Assembly (NCBI GenBank): GCA_964640085.1
Contig: CAZXFA010000002.1
Span: 73,297-137,296 of the forward strand
DNA: 64,000 bases
Source: CAZXFA01 sp964640085
GTDB lineage: Bacteria; Actinomycetota; UBA4738; HRBIN12
Reading direction: 5' to 3'
The translations under genes and the position numbers were made by a program. The notes under the pieces were generated by a model, which saw nothing but the letters and a program-made list of their open reading frames with translations, did not search any database and was not told where the DNA came from. Below are positions 24,217 through 32,633 of this stretch, one piece after another (the stretch's first letter is position 1; the number at the start of each line of letters is the position of its first letter).

Positions 24217-26054
24217 GTCGAACGCTCCGGCGCATCCAGGGGTGGGAAGGCGAGGTTGGCGATGAACCGCTCGTTGAAATCCGGTGCACCGGACAGCTCG
24301 AGGTACTCGACAAGCGCGGGGAGCTCGAAGGCGACCTCCCGTTCGCGGAACGACATCAGGGCCATCTTGGCGCCCTCGCTGGCCGCGTTGCCCACCGCGC
24401 GGATCCGCTCGCCCGGCACGGGCGGCACCAGGCCGAGCAGGCGTGCGCTCTCCGGATCGATGTAGGTGCCGAACGATCCGGCCAGCATCACCTCGTCCAG
24501 ATCCGCCGGCTCCAGGCCGAGGGCATCCATCGCCACGCCGATGCCGGTGGCGATCGCTCCCTTGGCCGACTGGAGCTCGCGGATGTCGAGCTGCGTCAGG
24601 AGCACGTCCTCGGTCAGCGCGAACGCGCGCACCCCGTCACGATCCAGCAGCCGGTCGGCGAGCGGGTGGCCGGCCAGCGTGGCCTCCTCGCGGGAAACCA
24701 GGATCCCGTTCGCCGCCAGCAGTCCGACGCGCCGGAGCTGTGCGACCGCGTCGATCAGGCCGCTGCCGCAGATACCGCGCGGGGCGACCTCGCCCCCGAT
24801 CACCTGGAGGCGCACGCCCCCCTCCTCGAGCACGACGCCCTCGATCGCCCCCTCGGTGGCCCGCATGCCGTGGAGGATCTGGCCGCCCTCGAACGCGGGA
24901 CCGGCGGGCGCCGCCGTGGCCACGACGCGCTCGGCGGAGCCGCATACGATCTCGCCGTTCGTCCCCACGTCGACCAGCAGACGAACACGATCATCGCGAG
25001 CCAGGCCCGTAGCCACCACGTCGGCGACCACGTCCGCGCCGACGTAGGCGCCGATCGACGGGAACAGCACTACACGGCCGTCGGGATGGATCCCGATCCC
25101 GATGTCGGCAGCGCGCACATCCTGCGGCTCGAGGAACGTCGCCACGAACGGCGAGAGCGCGATCGAGCGAGGATCGACGCCGACGAGCATGTGCAGCATC
25201 GTCGCGTTCCCGGCCACGACCATCTCGGCCACGCGCTCGCGCTCGACGCCAGCGGTCGCGCAGGCGCTCTCGAGCAGGCCGTTCACGGTGTCGAGCACCG
25301 CCGTGCGCAGGTCCGCGATCGCCTCCTCGCCGGTCATCGCGTGCCCCATCCGCGCGATCACGTCGGCCCCGAAGGGAGACTGCCGGTTCAGGGTGGACTC
25401 CACGGCCACCGGGGCACCGGTCTCGAGATCCAGCAGCGTGAGGACGACGGTCGTCGTGCCGACGTCCACCGCGACGCCGAACATGGCCCGGACCCCTACT
25501 CCGGGCCCGACGTCCACCAGGTGTTCGCCGACGATCGTCGCGGTCACCGCAGGCGGTTGATCCGCCATCGCCCGCGCGAGCCGTGGGAGCAACGACGGCC
25601 CGAGCCGCACCTCGTAGCCCTCGAGGGCGAGCGCATCGCGCAGGCGGGTCAGGTGGCTACGCGGATCCTCCAGGGTCGGCGGATCGAGGCGGAGGACGAT
25701 CTCCCGGACGTTCGGTTCCAGCAGGACGAAGCGCCCCACCCCCATCGTCGCGGCCTTCGGCTCCCGCTGGAGGTTCGGGACCTCGCAGACCGAATCGGCG
25801 GCGACCTCGTGCTGGCAGGAAAGGCGCCAGCCCGCCGAGAGGCGGTCCGCGTCGAGGAATCGATGATCGGCGGGAGCCGGTTCGGGCACGGCCTGCACGA
25901 CGCGCACGGCGCACTTGCCGCAGGTGCCGCGCCCGCCGCAGGTGGACTCGATCGGCAGGCCAGCCCAGTGCGCCGCGCTGAACAGCGTGGTCCCCGCGGG
26001 CACATGGGCCGTCTTGCCGCTCGGCCGGTAGGTCACCTGGAGCTTGCCGGTCAT
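24213..26054 (-). CDS. Corrinoid-activating ferredoxin/ASKHA protein (RACo/RamA-like, DUF4445)
   Basis: A 613-aa protein that probably re-reduces inactive cob(II)alamin on the corrinoid protein in an ATP-dependent manner. The N-terminal 2Fe-2S ferredoxin domain has CGGRGTCGKC and a fourth Cys in LSCQ. The rest is the DUF4445 ASKHA ATPase with GVAVDVGTTTVVLTLLDL, VAGNATMLHML, LLVDVGTNGEIV and MLAGSFGTYI. The ATG at 26054 begins the ferredoxin domain; an upstream frame extension lacks family sense. It heads the RACo-DUF1638-mttB unit and has the shared palindrome 87 bp upstream. Confidence 0.92.
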   Translation of the reverse strand: MTGKLQVTYRPSGKTAHVPAGTTLFSAAHWAGLPIESTCGGRGTCGKCAVRVVQAVPEPAPADHRFLDADRLSAGWRLSCQHEVAADSVCEVPNLQREPKAATMGVGRFVLLEPNVREIVLRLDPPTLEDPRSHLTRLRDALALEGYEVRLGPSLLPRLARAMADQPPAVTATIVGEHLVDVGPGVGVRAMFGVAVDVGTTTVVLTLLDLETGAPVAVESTLNRQSPFGADVIARMGHAMTGEEAIADLRTAVLDTVNGLLESACATAGVERERVAEMVVAGNATMLHMLVGVDPRSIALSPFVATFLEPQDVRAADIGIGIHPDGRVVLFPSIGAYVGADVVADVVATGLARDDRVRLLVDVGTNGEIVCGSAERVVATAAPAGPAFEGGQILHGMRATEGAIEGVVLEEGGVRLQVIGGEVAPRGICGSGLIDAVAQLRRVGLLAANGILVSREEATLAGHPLADRLLDRDGVRAFALTEDVLLTQLDIRELQSAKGAIATGIGVAMDALGLEPADLDEVMLAGSFGTYIDPESARLLGLVPPVPGERIRAVGNAASEGAKMALMSFREREVAFELPALVEYLELSGAPDFNERFIANLAFPPLDAPERST

Positions 26055-26132
26055 CGCGTCCCCGTCATCACCCTCGCTCGACTCAGCCGGCCGCCGGCTC
26101 CAACGGTAGCCCTGACGTGCGGCGATGGCGTA

Positions 26133-26165
26133 GCGCCCGACGTGACCCCGGGTCACGTCGGGCGC
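26133..26165. promoter_or_regulatory. 33-bp palindrome with operator core, RACo promoter region
   Basis: A perfect inverted repeat with 16-bp arms around a single C; its core is CGTGACC-CCG-GGTCACG at 26141-26157. The same 17-bp pattern occurs at 28991-29007. Here it lies 87 bp before the RACo start and about 32 bp upstream of a possible minus-strand -10 (TACCGT, 26103-26108). It is between divergent genes and has no T-run, so an operator is more likely than a terminator. Confidence 0.7.
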
Positions 26166-26236
26166 GCCCGAGGGTCGAAGGTCCCCCGAGGGCGGGGCCG
26201 TCCGGCCGTTGGGGTGCACCTGCACGGAGCCAAGAT

Positions 26237-26258
26237 TGACTCGAGACTGACCTGAGAC
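26237..26258. repeat. 11-bp tandem repeat before the PCFCGC gene
   Basis: TGACTCGAGAC is followed at once by TGACCTGAGAC, differing at two positions, ending 16 bp before the start codon at 26275. The one-helical-turn period and the position fit a regulator site, but chance is not excluded. Confidence 0.45.
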
Positions 26259-26274
26259 GAACGCCCCGCCCCCG

Positions 26275-26775
26275 ATGACAGCTGACCAACGCGAGTCCGC
26301 CGAACCTACGATCGCCCCACCGCCCGGAGCCCCGAGCGTCCCACGATCCGGCCCGGCGGGAGGCGGGGCGTTCGCGATCGCCATCGCCCTGGTCGGGGCG
26401 ATCGTCCTCGCCGCCGGGGGCTTAGGCGCGTTCGTCCTGATGCGCGGCGACACCGATGCCCCGGCGCTGCGCGTGGCACCGGGGGGCGAGCTTGACCTCT
26501 CCACGGTGTCGGAGCCGATCGCGACGCACTACCGGTTCGCCGCCGCCCACCCACGCACCTACCGGCAGGTTCCGTGCTTCTGCGGATGCGAGGAGGCGCT
26601 GGAGCACCGCTCCTTGCTCGACTGCTTCGTCCGGCCCCAGGGCGGATGGGAGGCGCACGCCGCCGGCTGTGCGGTCTGCGTCCAGGAGAGCGAGATCCTC
26701 CGATCGAGGCTCGCCGACGGCGCCTCTCCGGCCGAGATCCGAGCCGAGATCGTCGATCGCTACACGATGGGATGA
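26275..26775 (+). CDS. Membrane-anchored PCYCGC-motif protein
   Basis: A 166-aa protein with a disordered N-terminus, one membrane segment (FAIAIALVGAIVLAAGGLGAFVLM, residues about 32-56) and an outside domain. This contains PCFCGC, the signature of the PCYCGC family of exported proteins, then LLDCFVRP and CAVCVQESE, so six or more cysteines suited to metal binding. The function of the family is unknown. It is followed 13 bp later by a second exported protein and both are inserted on the opposite strand inside the corrinoid locus. Confidence 0.8.
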   Translation: MTADQRESAEPTIAPPPGAPSVPRSGPAGGGAFAIAIALVGAIVLAAGGLGAFVLMRGDTDAPALRVAPGGELDLSTVSEPIATHYRFAAAHPRTYRQVPCFCGCEEALEHRSLLDCFVRPQGGWEAHAAGCAVCVQESEILRSRLADGASPAEIRAEIVDRYTMG

Positions 26776-26788
26776 AGGTGAGGCTCGC

Positions 26789-27394
26789 GTGACGAACCGA
26801 GGCTCGGGAACCAGGAAGCTGACTCGGCGCGAGCGGCTCGACCGCGAGCGGCGGGCGCGGCGAAGGCGGCGACGGATGGTGAACGTCGCGGCGATCGCGA
26901 GCGTGGTCGCGCTCGGTGTCGGGGCGGCGGTCCTCGCCACCGGCGATCGATCGGGTCCTGGCGTCGCGCTCACGCGTACGGGCGCGGTCAACGAGATGGG
27001 CATGCCGGTGATCGAGACGCCCGGGCGAGCATCCGGCGTCTCCTCGGCTGCGGGTGTGGAGGTGCGCGGCGCCGACTGGGCGATGGGACAGGTCCCGCTC
27101 GAGGTCGCCGTCCTGCCCTCCTGGACCCTGGTGAACGCGTCCGGGCGGATCGTGACGCTCGGCGAGCCACACCCGGAGGTGCGGGCGGGATGCTGCCCCG
27201 GGCCGTTCACCTTTGGCACGCGGGTCCTGGGGCCCGGTGAGTCCACGACCATGACCTTCGAGCTCTCGATGCATCCGGGGATGAACGGGTGGCACGACAT
27301 CGCCGTCCACGTCCCGGTGCGCCCGGAGGGCGGTCCGGAGGAGCTGCTCGAGCTCGTCGTGACCGGGGACTTCCGCGGGACGTTCCAGGGCTGA
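26789..27394 (+). CDS. Exported protein with Cys/Met/His-rich domain
   Basis: A 201-aa protein from a GTG start. The N-terminus is very basic, then one membrane segment (VNVAAIASVVALGVGAAVLAT). The outside domain is predicted to be beta-rich, with CCPGPF and a later MHPGMNGWH cluster that could bind copper or another soft metal. I do not recognise the family. Pairing with the PCFCGC protein suggests the two work together at the cell surface. It ends 4 bp from the convergent methyltransferase gene. Confidence 0.75.
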   Translation: MTNRGSGTRKLTRRERLDRERRARRRRRRMVNVAAIASVVALGVGAAVLATGDRSGPGVALTRTGAVNEMGMPVIETPGRASGVSSAAGVEVRGADWAMGQVPLEVAVLPSWTLVNASGRIVTLGEPHPEVRAGCCPGPFTFGTRVLGPGESTTMTFELSMHPGMNGWHDIAVHVPVRPEGGPEELLELVVTGDFRGTFQG

Positions 27395-27398
27395 GTTA

Positions 27399-28259
27399 CT
27401 ACCCCTGCGAGGTGCGGTGCGCCGCGATCCAGGCCGTGGCGAACGCGTCCGTCCCGAGGAGCACGTCGGCCGCCATCACGGCCCGGCGTACGGGCTCGTG
27501 GAGCGGGTTCGCGATCGCCGCGTTCGTGCCGGCGGCGATGGCCATCGCGAGGAAGACCGCGTCGATCCGGCTCCGGTCGGGAAGCCCGAACGAGACGTTC
27601 GAGGCCCCGCAGGACAGGTTCACGCCGAGTCCAGACCGGACCAGCTGCGCGGTTTCGAACATCGCCCTCGCGGCCCGGGGCTCCGCGCCGATGGGCATCG
27701 CCAGCGGGTCGATCAGCACGTCTTCGCGCGGGATGCCGTGCGCCTCCGCGGCCTCGAGGATGGCCCTCGCCGCGGCCAGCCGGACCCCCGGCTCCATCGA
27801 GATCCCCGCCTCGTCGTTCGCCATGCCGATCACGGCCGCACCGTGGCGCGCCACGAGCGGGAGAAGTCGCTCGAGCGAGGCGGCCTCCGCGGTCACCGAG
27901 TTCACCAGCGGCTTGCCGGGCACCAGCGGCAGCAGCGCCTCGAGCACCTCCGGCGTGGACGAGTCGATGCACAGGGGGACGTCGACCACCTCGATCACGG
28001 CGCGGACGACATGGGCGAGGATCTCCGATTCGTCGAACCCGGGGATCCCGGCGTTCACGTCGAGCACCCGGGCGCCGGCCTCGACCTGCGCCAGGGCATC
28101 GGCGCGGACGGTGCTCATATCGCCGGCCACGAGCTCCTCGGAGAGCCGGCTCCTGCCGGTCGGGTTGATGCGTTCTCCGATGACGACGAAGGGGTGGGCA
28201 TCGCCGATCCGGACCTCCGTCCCGCTCCCGCGCAGGACGGTGTCGGCGAGGGTGATCAC
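27399..28259 (-). CDS. Methyltetrahydrofolate:corrinoid methyltransferase (MtrH/AcsE-like)
   Basis: A 286-aa pterin-binding TIM-barrel protein. FVVIGERINPTGRSRLSEEL, the RVLDVNAGIPG segment, PLCIDSSTPEVLEALL and GVNLSCGASNVSFGLPDR are the hallmarks of the pterin-binding methyltransferases that pass methyl groups between a corrinoid protein and tetrahydrofolate. It begins with GTG overlapping the corrinoid gene stop (GTGA). It would provide the folate-linked half of a two-step demethylation of a quaternary or tertiary amine, the MttB-type half being broken in this locus. Confidence 0.9.
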   Translation of the reverse strand: MITLADTVLRGSGTEVRIGDAHPFVVIGERINPTGRSRLSEELVAGDMSTVRADALAQVEAGARVLDVNAGIPGFDESEILAHVVRAVIEVVDVPLCIDSSTPEVLEALLPLVPGKPLVNSVTAEAASLERLLPLVARHGAAVIGMANDEAGISMEPGVRLAAARAILEAAEAHGIPREDVLIDPLAMPIGAEPRAARAMFETAQLVRSGLGVNLSCGASNVSFGLPDRSRIDAVFLAMAIAAGTNAAIANPLHEPVRRAVMAADVLLGTDAFATAWIAAHRTSQG

Positions 28260-28906
28260 GCGGTCCCCACCAGCCTCCGGGCGACCTCCACAGCCTCCGG
28301 CGCGTTGTTCGCGTACCCGTCGGCCCCGATCTTCTCCGCCCACTCGGGGGTGACTGGCGCGCCACCGACCATCACCTTCACGGCCTCCCGCAGGCCCTCG
28401 GACTCGAGCGCGCGGATCACGGTCTCCTGGTACGGAACCGTCGTGGTGAGCAGCGCCGAGAGCCCGATGATCTGCGGATGCCTCTCGTGGATCGCCTCGA
28501 CGATCGTGGCGGCGGGGACGTCCTTGCCCAGGTCGTGTACCTCGAACCCAGACGTGCGAAGCATCGCCGCCACCATGTTCTTGCCCAGGTCGTGCAGGTC
28601 GCCCTTCACGGTCGCGAGGATCACGAGCGCCGCCGCCGCGTCCCCCGGTTGCCGCTGCGCGAGCAGCACAGGCTCCACGATCTCGTTGCACCCCTTGAAG
28701 ATCGCGGCCGAAGCGACCACCTCGGGCAGGTAGACCTCTCCCCGCTTCCACATCTCCCCGAGCTCGAACATCGCCGTCGCCATGCCCGTCTCGAGGATCG
28801 TCTTCGGATCGATGCCGGCGTCGATCAGGCGTTGCGCCGCGCCGAGGGCCGTGTCGCGGTCGGCGCCGATGAGCGCGCGCCTGAGGACCTCGAGGTCTTC
28901 CTGCAC
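28256..28906 (-). CDS. Corrinoid (B12-binding) methyl-carrier protein, MttC/MtbC-like
   Basis: A 216-aa cytoplasmic cobalamin protein. The N-terminal cap is a helical bundle (MATAMFELGEMWKRGEVYLPEVV). The Rossmann B12 domain has the base-off motif D103-x-H105-x-x-G108 in KGDLHDLGKN, then GLSALLTTT and VMVGGAPVTPEWAEKIGADGY. His105 should ligate cobalt from below. GTG start with GGGAGG upstream. It heads the unit with the methyltetrahydrofolate methyltransferase and has the shared palindrome 85 bp upstream. Confidence 0.93.
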   Translation of the reverse strand: MQEDLEVLRRALIGADRDTALGAAQRLIDAGIDPKTILETGMATAMFELGEMWKRGEVYLPEVVASAAIFKGCNEIVEPVLLAQRQPGDAAAALVILATVKGDLHDLGKNMVAAMLRTSGFEVHDLGKDVPAATIVEAIHERHPQIIGLSALLTTTVPYQETVIRALESEGLREAVKVMVGGAPVTPEWAEKIGADGYANNAPEAVEVARRLVGTA

Positions 28907-28951
28907 GGCCGCCTCCCGCTCGAGCCCGTCCGGGGGCTCGCTGACGCGGCC

Positions 28952-28957
28952 ATCGTA
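28952..28957 (-). promoter_or_regulatory. Possible -10 of the corrinoid protein gene
   Basis: TACGAT on the minus strand, 46 bp before the start codon, fits the TAnnnT -10 form. No good -35 is seen 16-18 bp upstream, which would suit a promoter that needs an activator bound at the palindrome 33 bp upstream of the -10. Confidence 0.4.
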
Positions 28958-28990
28958 CCCAGGCGTGGCGGGGGCACCGCACCTTCGCCC

Positions 28991-29007
28991 CGTGACCGGA
29001 GGTCACG
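28991..29007. promoter_or_regulatory. Operator palindrome CGTGACC-N3-GGTCACG, corrinoid gene promoter
   Basis: CGTGACC-GGA-GGTCACG is a perfect 7-bp inverted repeat identical in arms and spacing to the core at 26141-26157. It lies 85 bp before the corrinoid protein start and 56 bp before the divergent ABC ATPase gene, so it could serve either or both. Confidence 0.7.
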
Positions 29008-29062
29008 CACGGACGGACATCGTGCACGTCGGCGTCCGAGGCCCGGGTAAGGTTGCCCTCCC

Positions 29063-29857
29063 ATGTCGGCTCCCGGAAGCAACGGCGAGGTGCTGGCCGT
29101 GGAGGGCGCGGAGGTCCGGGTGGGTGGGCGAGGGATCCTCGGCCCGGTCGACCTGCACGTGGGACAGGGCGAGCGTTGGGTGCTCCTCGGGCCGAACGGG
29201 AGCGGGAAGACGACGTTGCTCGAGATCGCCGGCGCCCGGCGGCATCCCTCGGCCGGCCGGGTTCGGATCCTCGGCGCGCGCCTCGGGGCCGCGGACTTCC
29301 GTCGCGTGCACCCGCGCATCGGGCACCTCGGCCATCGGCTGACCGAGATGCTCCCGCCGGGGATCGGCGTCTTGGACGTCGTGCTGAGCGGGAAGCGCTC
29401 CACCCTCGTCACGTGGCTCCAGCGTCTCGATGATCGGGATCTGCGCCGAGCGCGCGAGCGGCTGCGCGACGTCGGCTGCGAGCACCTGGCGTCACAGCCG
29501 CTGGCCGCCTGCAGCCAGGGCGAGCGGCAGCGGGTCCTGCTCGCCCGGGCGCTGTTCGGCCGGCCGGACCTCCTGATCCTGGACGAGCCGGCGGCCGGGC
29601 TGGATCTGCCCGCCCGGGAGTTGCTGATCCGGGCGGTCGAGACCGCGACGGGGGCGCCCTCGCTGCTCCTGGCCACCCATCACCTCGAGGAGATCCCGCC
29701 ATCCGTGACGCACGCGGCGCTCCTGCGCCAAGGCGTCCTGCTGGCGAGCGGGTCGATCGAGACGCTCCTGACGCCCGAGTGGCTCCGCGAGTGTTTCGGG
29801 ATGCCGGTCGAGCTGGGCCGGCGGAACGGCCGGTGGTGGGCGACGGCCGCGTCTTGA
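29063..29857 (+). CDS. ABC transporter ATP-binding protein (no permease nearby)
   Basis: A 264-aa ATPase with Walker A GPNGSGKT (residues 43-50), Q-loop region GHLGHRL, signature CSQGERQR, Walker B LLILDEPAAGLDLP and switch His in LLATHHLEEIP. A permease or binding protein gene is not adjacent, so either the partner is elsewhere or it is a soluble ABC protein (YlmA-like). It starts 56 bp downstream of the shared palindrome. Confidence 0.9.
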   Translation: MSAPGSNGEVLAVEGAEVRVGGRGILGPVDLHVGQGERWVLLGPNGSGKTTLLEIAGARRHPSAGRVRILGARLGAADFRRVHPRIGHLGHRLTEMLPPGIGVLDVVLSGKRSTLVTWLQRLDDRDLRRARERLRDVGCEHLASQPLAACSQGERQRVLLARALFGRPDLLILDEPAAGLDLPARELLIRAVETATGAPSLLLATHHLEEIPPSVTHAALLRQGVLLASGSIETLLTPEWLRECFGMPVELGRRNGRWWATAAS

Positions 29858-29899
29858 CCCGAACGGGTCGGGCAGTCCCTTGCTAGCCTCGGCGGAACC

Positions 29900-29921
29900 G
29901 TCGAGGAGAGGTCGAGGAGAG
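29900..29921 (+). repeat. GTCGAGGAGAG tandem pair upstream of BBE-like gene
   Basis: Two adjacent copies of GTCGAGGAGAG precede the ribosome site GGAGGG of the next gene. Both copies contain GGAGAG, so extra ribosome-binding sites formed by slippage are a simple explanation. Confidence 0.5.
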
Positions 29922-29932
29922 GAGGGACCCCG

Positions 29933-31324
29933 GTGGCGATGCAGCTCGATGTCGGCGCGCTCCGCGACCGGGTCGCGGGAGCGGTGCTCACTCCGTCCGA
30001 CCCGGGGTACGACGAGGCCCGGAGCCTGTGGAACGGGGTGATCGACCGGCGACCGGCGGTGATCGCCCGGTGCCGCACCGAGGACGACGTCCGGGAAGCG
30101 ATCGGGTTCGGACGGGCGAACGGGCTGAAGCTCGTCGTGCGGGGCGGGGGACACCAGGTGGCCGGGACCGGCTCGATCGACGACGGCTTCGTCGTGGACC
30201 TCTCGGAGATGAACGAGGTGTCGGTGGACCCCGAGCGCCGGGTCGTCCTGGTCGGGGGCGGCGCGCGGCTCGGCGACCTCGACCGCGCGACGCAGGAGCA
30301 CGGCCTGGCCGTCCCGGTGGGCGTCGTGTCCGAGACCGGGGTGGCCGGGCTCACGCTCTCCGGCGGGATGGGCTACCTGCGGCGGCTGCACGGCCTCACC
30401 TGCGACAGCCTGCTCTCCGCGCGGATCGTGACCGCCGAAGGCGAGATGCTCACCGCGAGCGAGGACGAGCACGCGGACCTGTTGTGGGCGCTGCGCGGCG
30501 GAGGCCCGAGCGTCGGCGCGGTCACGAGCTTCGCGTTCCGCGCCTTCCCGGTGGGGCCCGATGTCGCGTACTGCTTCGTCCTGTACCCGGCGGAGCGGGG
30601 AACCGAGACCCTGCGCGCCTGCGCCGAGCTCGTGGCGGCCGGTCGCGACGAGCTGTCCCCGCTCTCGTTCTTCGGCCGCGTGCCCGATGCCGAGCCCTTC
30701 CCGGCCAAGGCCGTCGGGGCCCCCTTCTTCGCGGTGCTCGCTCCGCATCCGGGTCAGCCCGGGGAAGGGGAGCGGGCGCTCCGACCGTTCCGCGAGCTCG
30801 GGGAGCCGATCGTGGACCTCTCCGGGCGCTCGAGCTGGGTGGAGGTCCAGAGCATCCTGGACGAGGACTACCCGAACGGCCTCCGCTACTACTGGACCTC
30901 GATCCACCTCACCGGGCTGCCCGACGCCGCGCGGGAGTCGCTCCGAGCTCTGGCAGAGGCCGCGCCCTCGGACCTGTCCACGATCGACGTCTGGTTCCAG
31001 GGTGGTGCGATGGCTCGCGTCGAGCCCGAGGCCACCGCGTTCGGCGACCGGAGCGCGCCGATCCTGATCGGGGTCGAGGCGAACTGGGAGCGCGCCGAGG
31101 ACGACGAGGTGAACATCGCCTGGGCCCGTCGGTGCGCCGAGGAGCTGAAGCCGTTCTCCACGGGCGGCACCTACCTGAACTTCCCGGGGTTCTTCGAGGA
31201 AGGGGAGGCCCAGGTCCGCCGCGCTGTGGGAGAGCGGAACTTCGAGCGCCTGGCGGCCGTGAAGGCGGCCTACGATCCGGACGGCGTGTTCGCCGACCGT
31301 CGTGGACCGCGACGCCGCGCCTAG
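29933..31324 (+). CDS. FAD-binding oxidoreductase (BBE-like, PCMH fold)
   Basis: A 463-aa flavoprotein of the berberine bridge enzyme-like group. The FAD domain has LVVRGGGHQVAG with the His74 that binds FAD covalently in relatives, and GVAGLTLSGGMGYL; the second covalent ligand, a Cys in bicovalent members, is not present there (SGGMGYLRR). The C-terminal BBE segment GTYLNFPG is followed by VKAAYDPDGVF. The substrate is unknown. A GTG at 29933 or an ATG six bases later could be the start. Confidence 0.9.
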   Translation: MAMQLDVGALRDRVAGAVLTPSDPGYDEARSLWNGVIDRRPAVIARCRTEDDVREAIGFGRANGLKLVVRGGGHQVAGTGSIDDGFVVDLSEMNEVSVDPERRVVLVGGGARLGDLDRATQEHGLAVPVGVVSETGVAGLTLSGGMGYLRRLHGLTCDSLLSARIVTAEGEMLTASEDEHADLLWALRGGGPSVGAVTSFAFRAFPVGPDVAYCFVLYPAERGTETLRACAELVAAGRDELSPLSFFGRVPDAEPFPAKAVGAPFFAVLAPHPGQPGEGERALRPFRELGEPIVDLSGRSSWVEVQSILDEDYPNGLRYYWTSIHLTGLPDAARESLRALAEAAPSDLSTIDVWFQGGAMARVEPEATAFGDRSAPILIGVEANWERAEDDEVNIAWARRCAEELKPFSTGGTYLNFPGFFEEGEAQVRRAVGERNFERLAAVKAAYDPDGVFADRRGPRRRA

Positions 31325-31400
31325 TGCTCGAGGCGCAGCGCGATCGGCGGGCGATCGGACTCCGATCGGTGCACGGGTTCCGCCCTCCCGTCGTTCCGAC

Positions 31401-32633
31401 CTACCCGATCGCCGACAGGAACGCGTCGAGATCGGGCTCCACATGGTACGTGGGCTCGAGCCGACCCTCGAGCGCCTCGATCGTCTTGTAGCCGTTGCCG
31501 GTGACGTAGGCCACGGTCTCTTCGTCCGGTCGGATCGCCCCCGACGCGGCCAGTCGCTGCAGCACCGCGATCGTCACGCCGCCCGCGGTCTCGGTGAACA
31601 CGCCCTCGGTCTCGGCGAGCAGCGCGATCCCGTCGATCACCTCGGCCTCGGTGCACGCGTCGATCGTGCCGCCGGTCCGGTTCGCGATCCGGATCGCGTA
31701 GTGCCCGTCGGCAGGGTTCCCGATCGCGAGCGATCGAGCGACCGTCTCTGCCTTGACCGGGCGCACGTCCTCGGTGCCGGCCGCGAACGCCCGCGCCACC
31801 GGAGAGCACCCCTCGGCCTGTGCCCCCGAGATGCGGTAGGGCGTGTCCTCCACCGCTCCGATCGCGATCAGCTCCCGGAACGCCCGGTGGATCTCCGTGA
31901 ACAGCGCTCCCGAAGCTATCGGCACCACGACGTGATCGGGCAGTCGCCAGCCGAGCTGCTCGGCCGTCTCGAACCCGAGCGTCTTGGAGCCCTGCGTGTA
32001 GAAGGGCCGCATGTTCACGTTGACGAACGCCCAGGGCAGCGCCTCGGCGACCTCGCTGCACAGGCGGTTCACGTCGTCGTAGCTGCCCTTGATCGCCACG
32101 ACCTTGGCCCCATACGCCTCGGTCGCCAGGAGCTTGGCCACCTCCAGGTCGTCGGGGCAGAACACGTACGCGGGCATCCCCACCTTGGCCGCATGGGCGG
32201 CGGTGGCGTTCGCGAGGTTCCCGGTCGAGGCGCAGCTGATCGCCTCGAACCCGAACGCCCGAGCCACCGTGATCGCCACCGAGACGACCCGGTCCTTGAA
32301 GGAGTTGGACGGGTTACCCGAATCGTCCTTGATCCAGAGCCTCTCGATCCCCAGGCGCTCGCCCAGGCGCTCGGCGCGGCGGAGCGGCGTGTAGCCGGCG
32401 CCGAGATCCACCCGCTCCACGCCCGGACCACCCGGCAGCAACAGCTCGTACCGCCACAGGGAGTGCGGGCCCGCCTCCGCCTGCTTGCGGAACTGGACGC
32501 CGTCGATCTCCGACAGGTCGTACCAGGGCTCGAGCGGCCCGAAGCATTCGTCGCAGATCGTGCGCGGCTCGACGGGATACCGCCGGCTGCATTCGCGGCA
32601 CTCGAGCGCCTGGGGGTTGGTCAGCCCGCTCAT
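31401..32633 (-). CDS. thrC: Threonine synthase
   Basis: A 410-aa PLP enzyme that makes threonine from O-phosphohomoserine. An N-terminal zinc ribbon is formed by Cys12, Cys15, Cys27 and Cys30; the PLP lysine is in NPSNSFKDR and the phosphate loop in STGNLANATAAHA. The ATG overlaps the ilvD stop (ATGA), linking threonine and branched-chain synthesis, though an ilvA threonine deaminase is not in the window. Confidence 0.94.
   Translation of the reverse strand: MSGLTNPQALECRECSRRYPVEPRTICDECFGPLEPWYDLSEIDGVQFRKQAEAGPHSLWRYELLLPGGPGVERVDLGAGYTPLRRAERLGERLGIERLWIKDDSGNPSNSFKDRVVSVAITVARAFGFEAISCASTGNLANATAAHAAKVGMPAYVFCPDDLEVAKLLATEAYGAKVVAIKGSYDDVNRLCSEVAEALPWAFVNVNMRPFYTQGSKTLGFETAEQLGWRLPDHVVVPIASGALFTEIHRAFRELIAIGAVEDTPYRISGAQAEGCSPVARAFAAGTEDVRPVKAETVARSLAIGNPADGHYAIRIANRTGGTIDACTEAEVIDGIALLAETEGVFTETAGGVTIAVLQRLAASGAIRPDEETVAYVTGNGYKTIEALEGRLEPTYHVEPDLDAFLSAIG

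Noticed and set aside
26133..26165. Long palindrome as a transcription terminator
   Set aside because: It sits between divergent genes, has no T-run on either strand, and its core recurs at another promoter, so an operator is the better reading.
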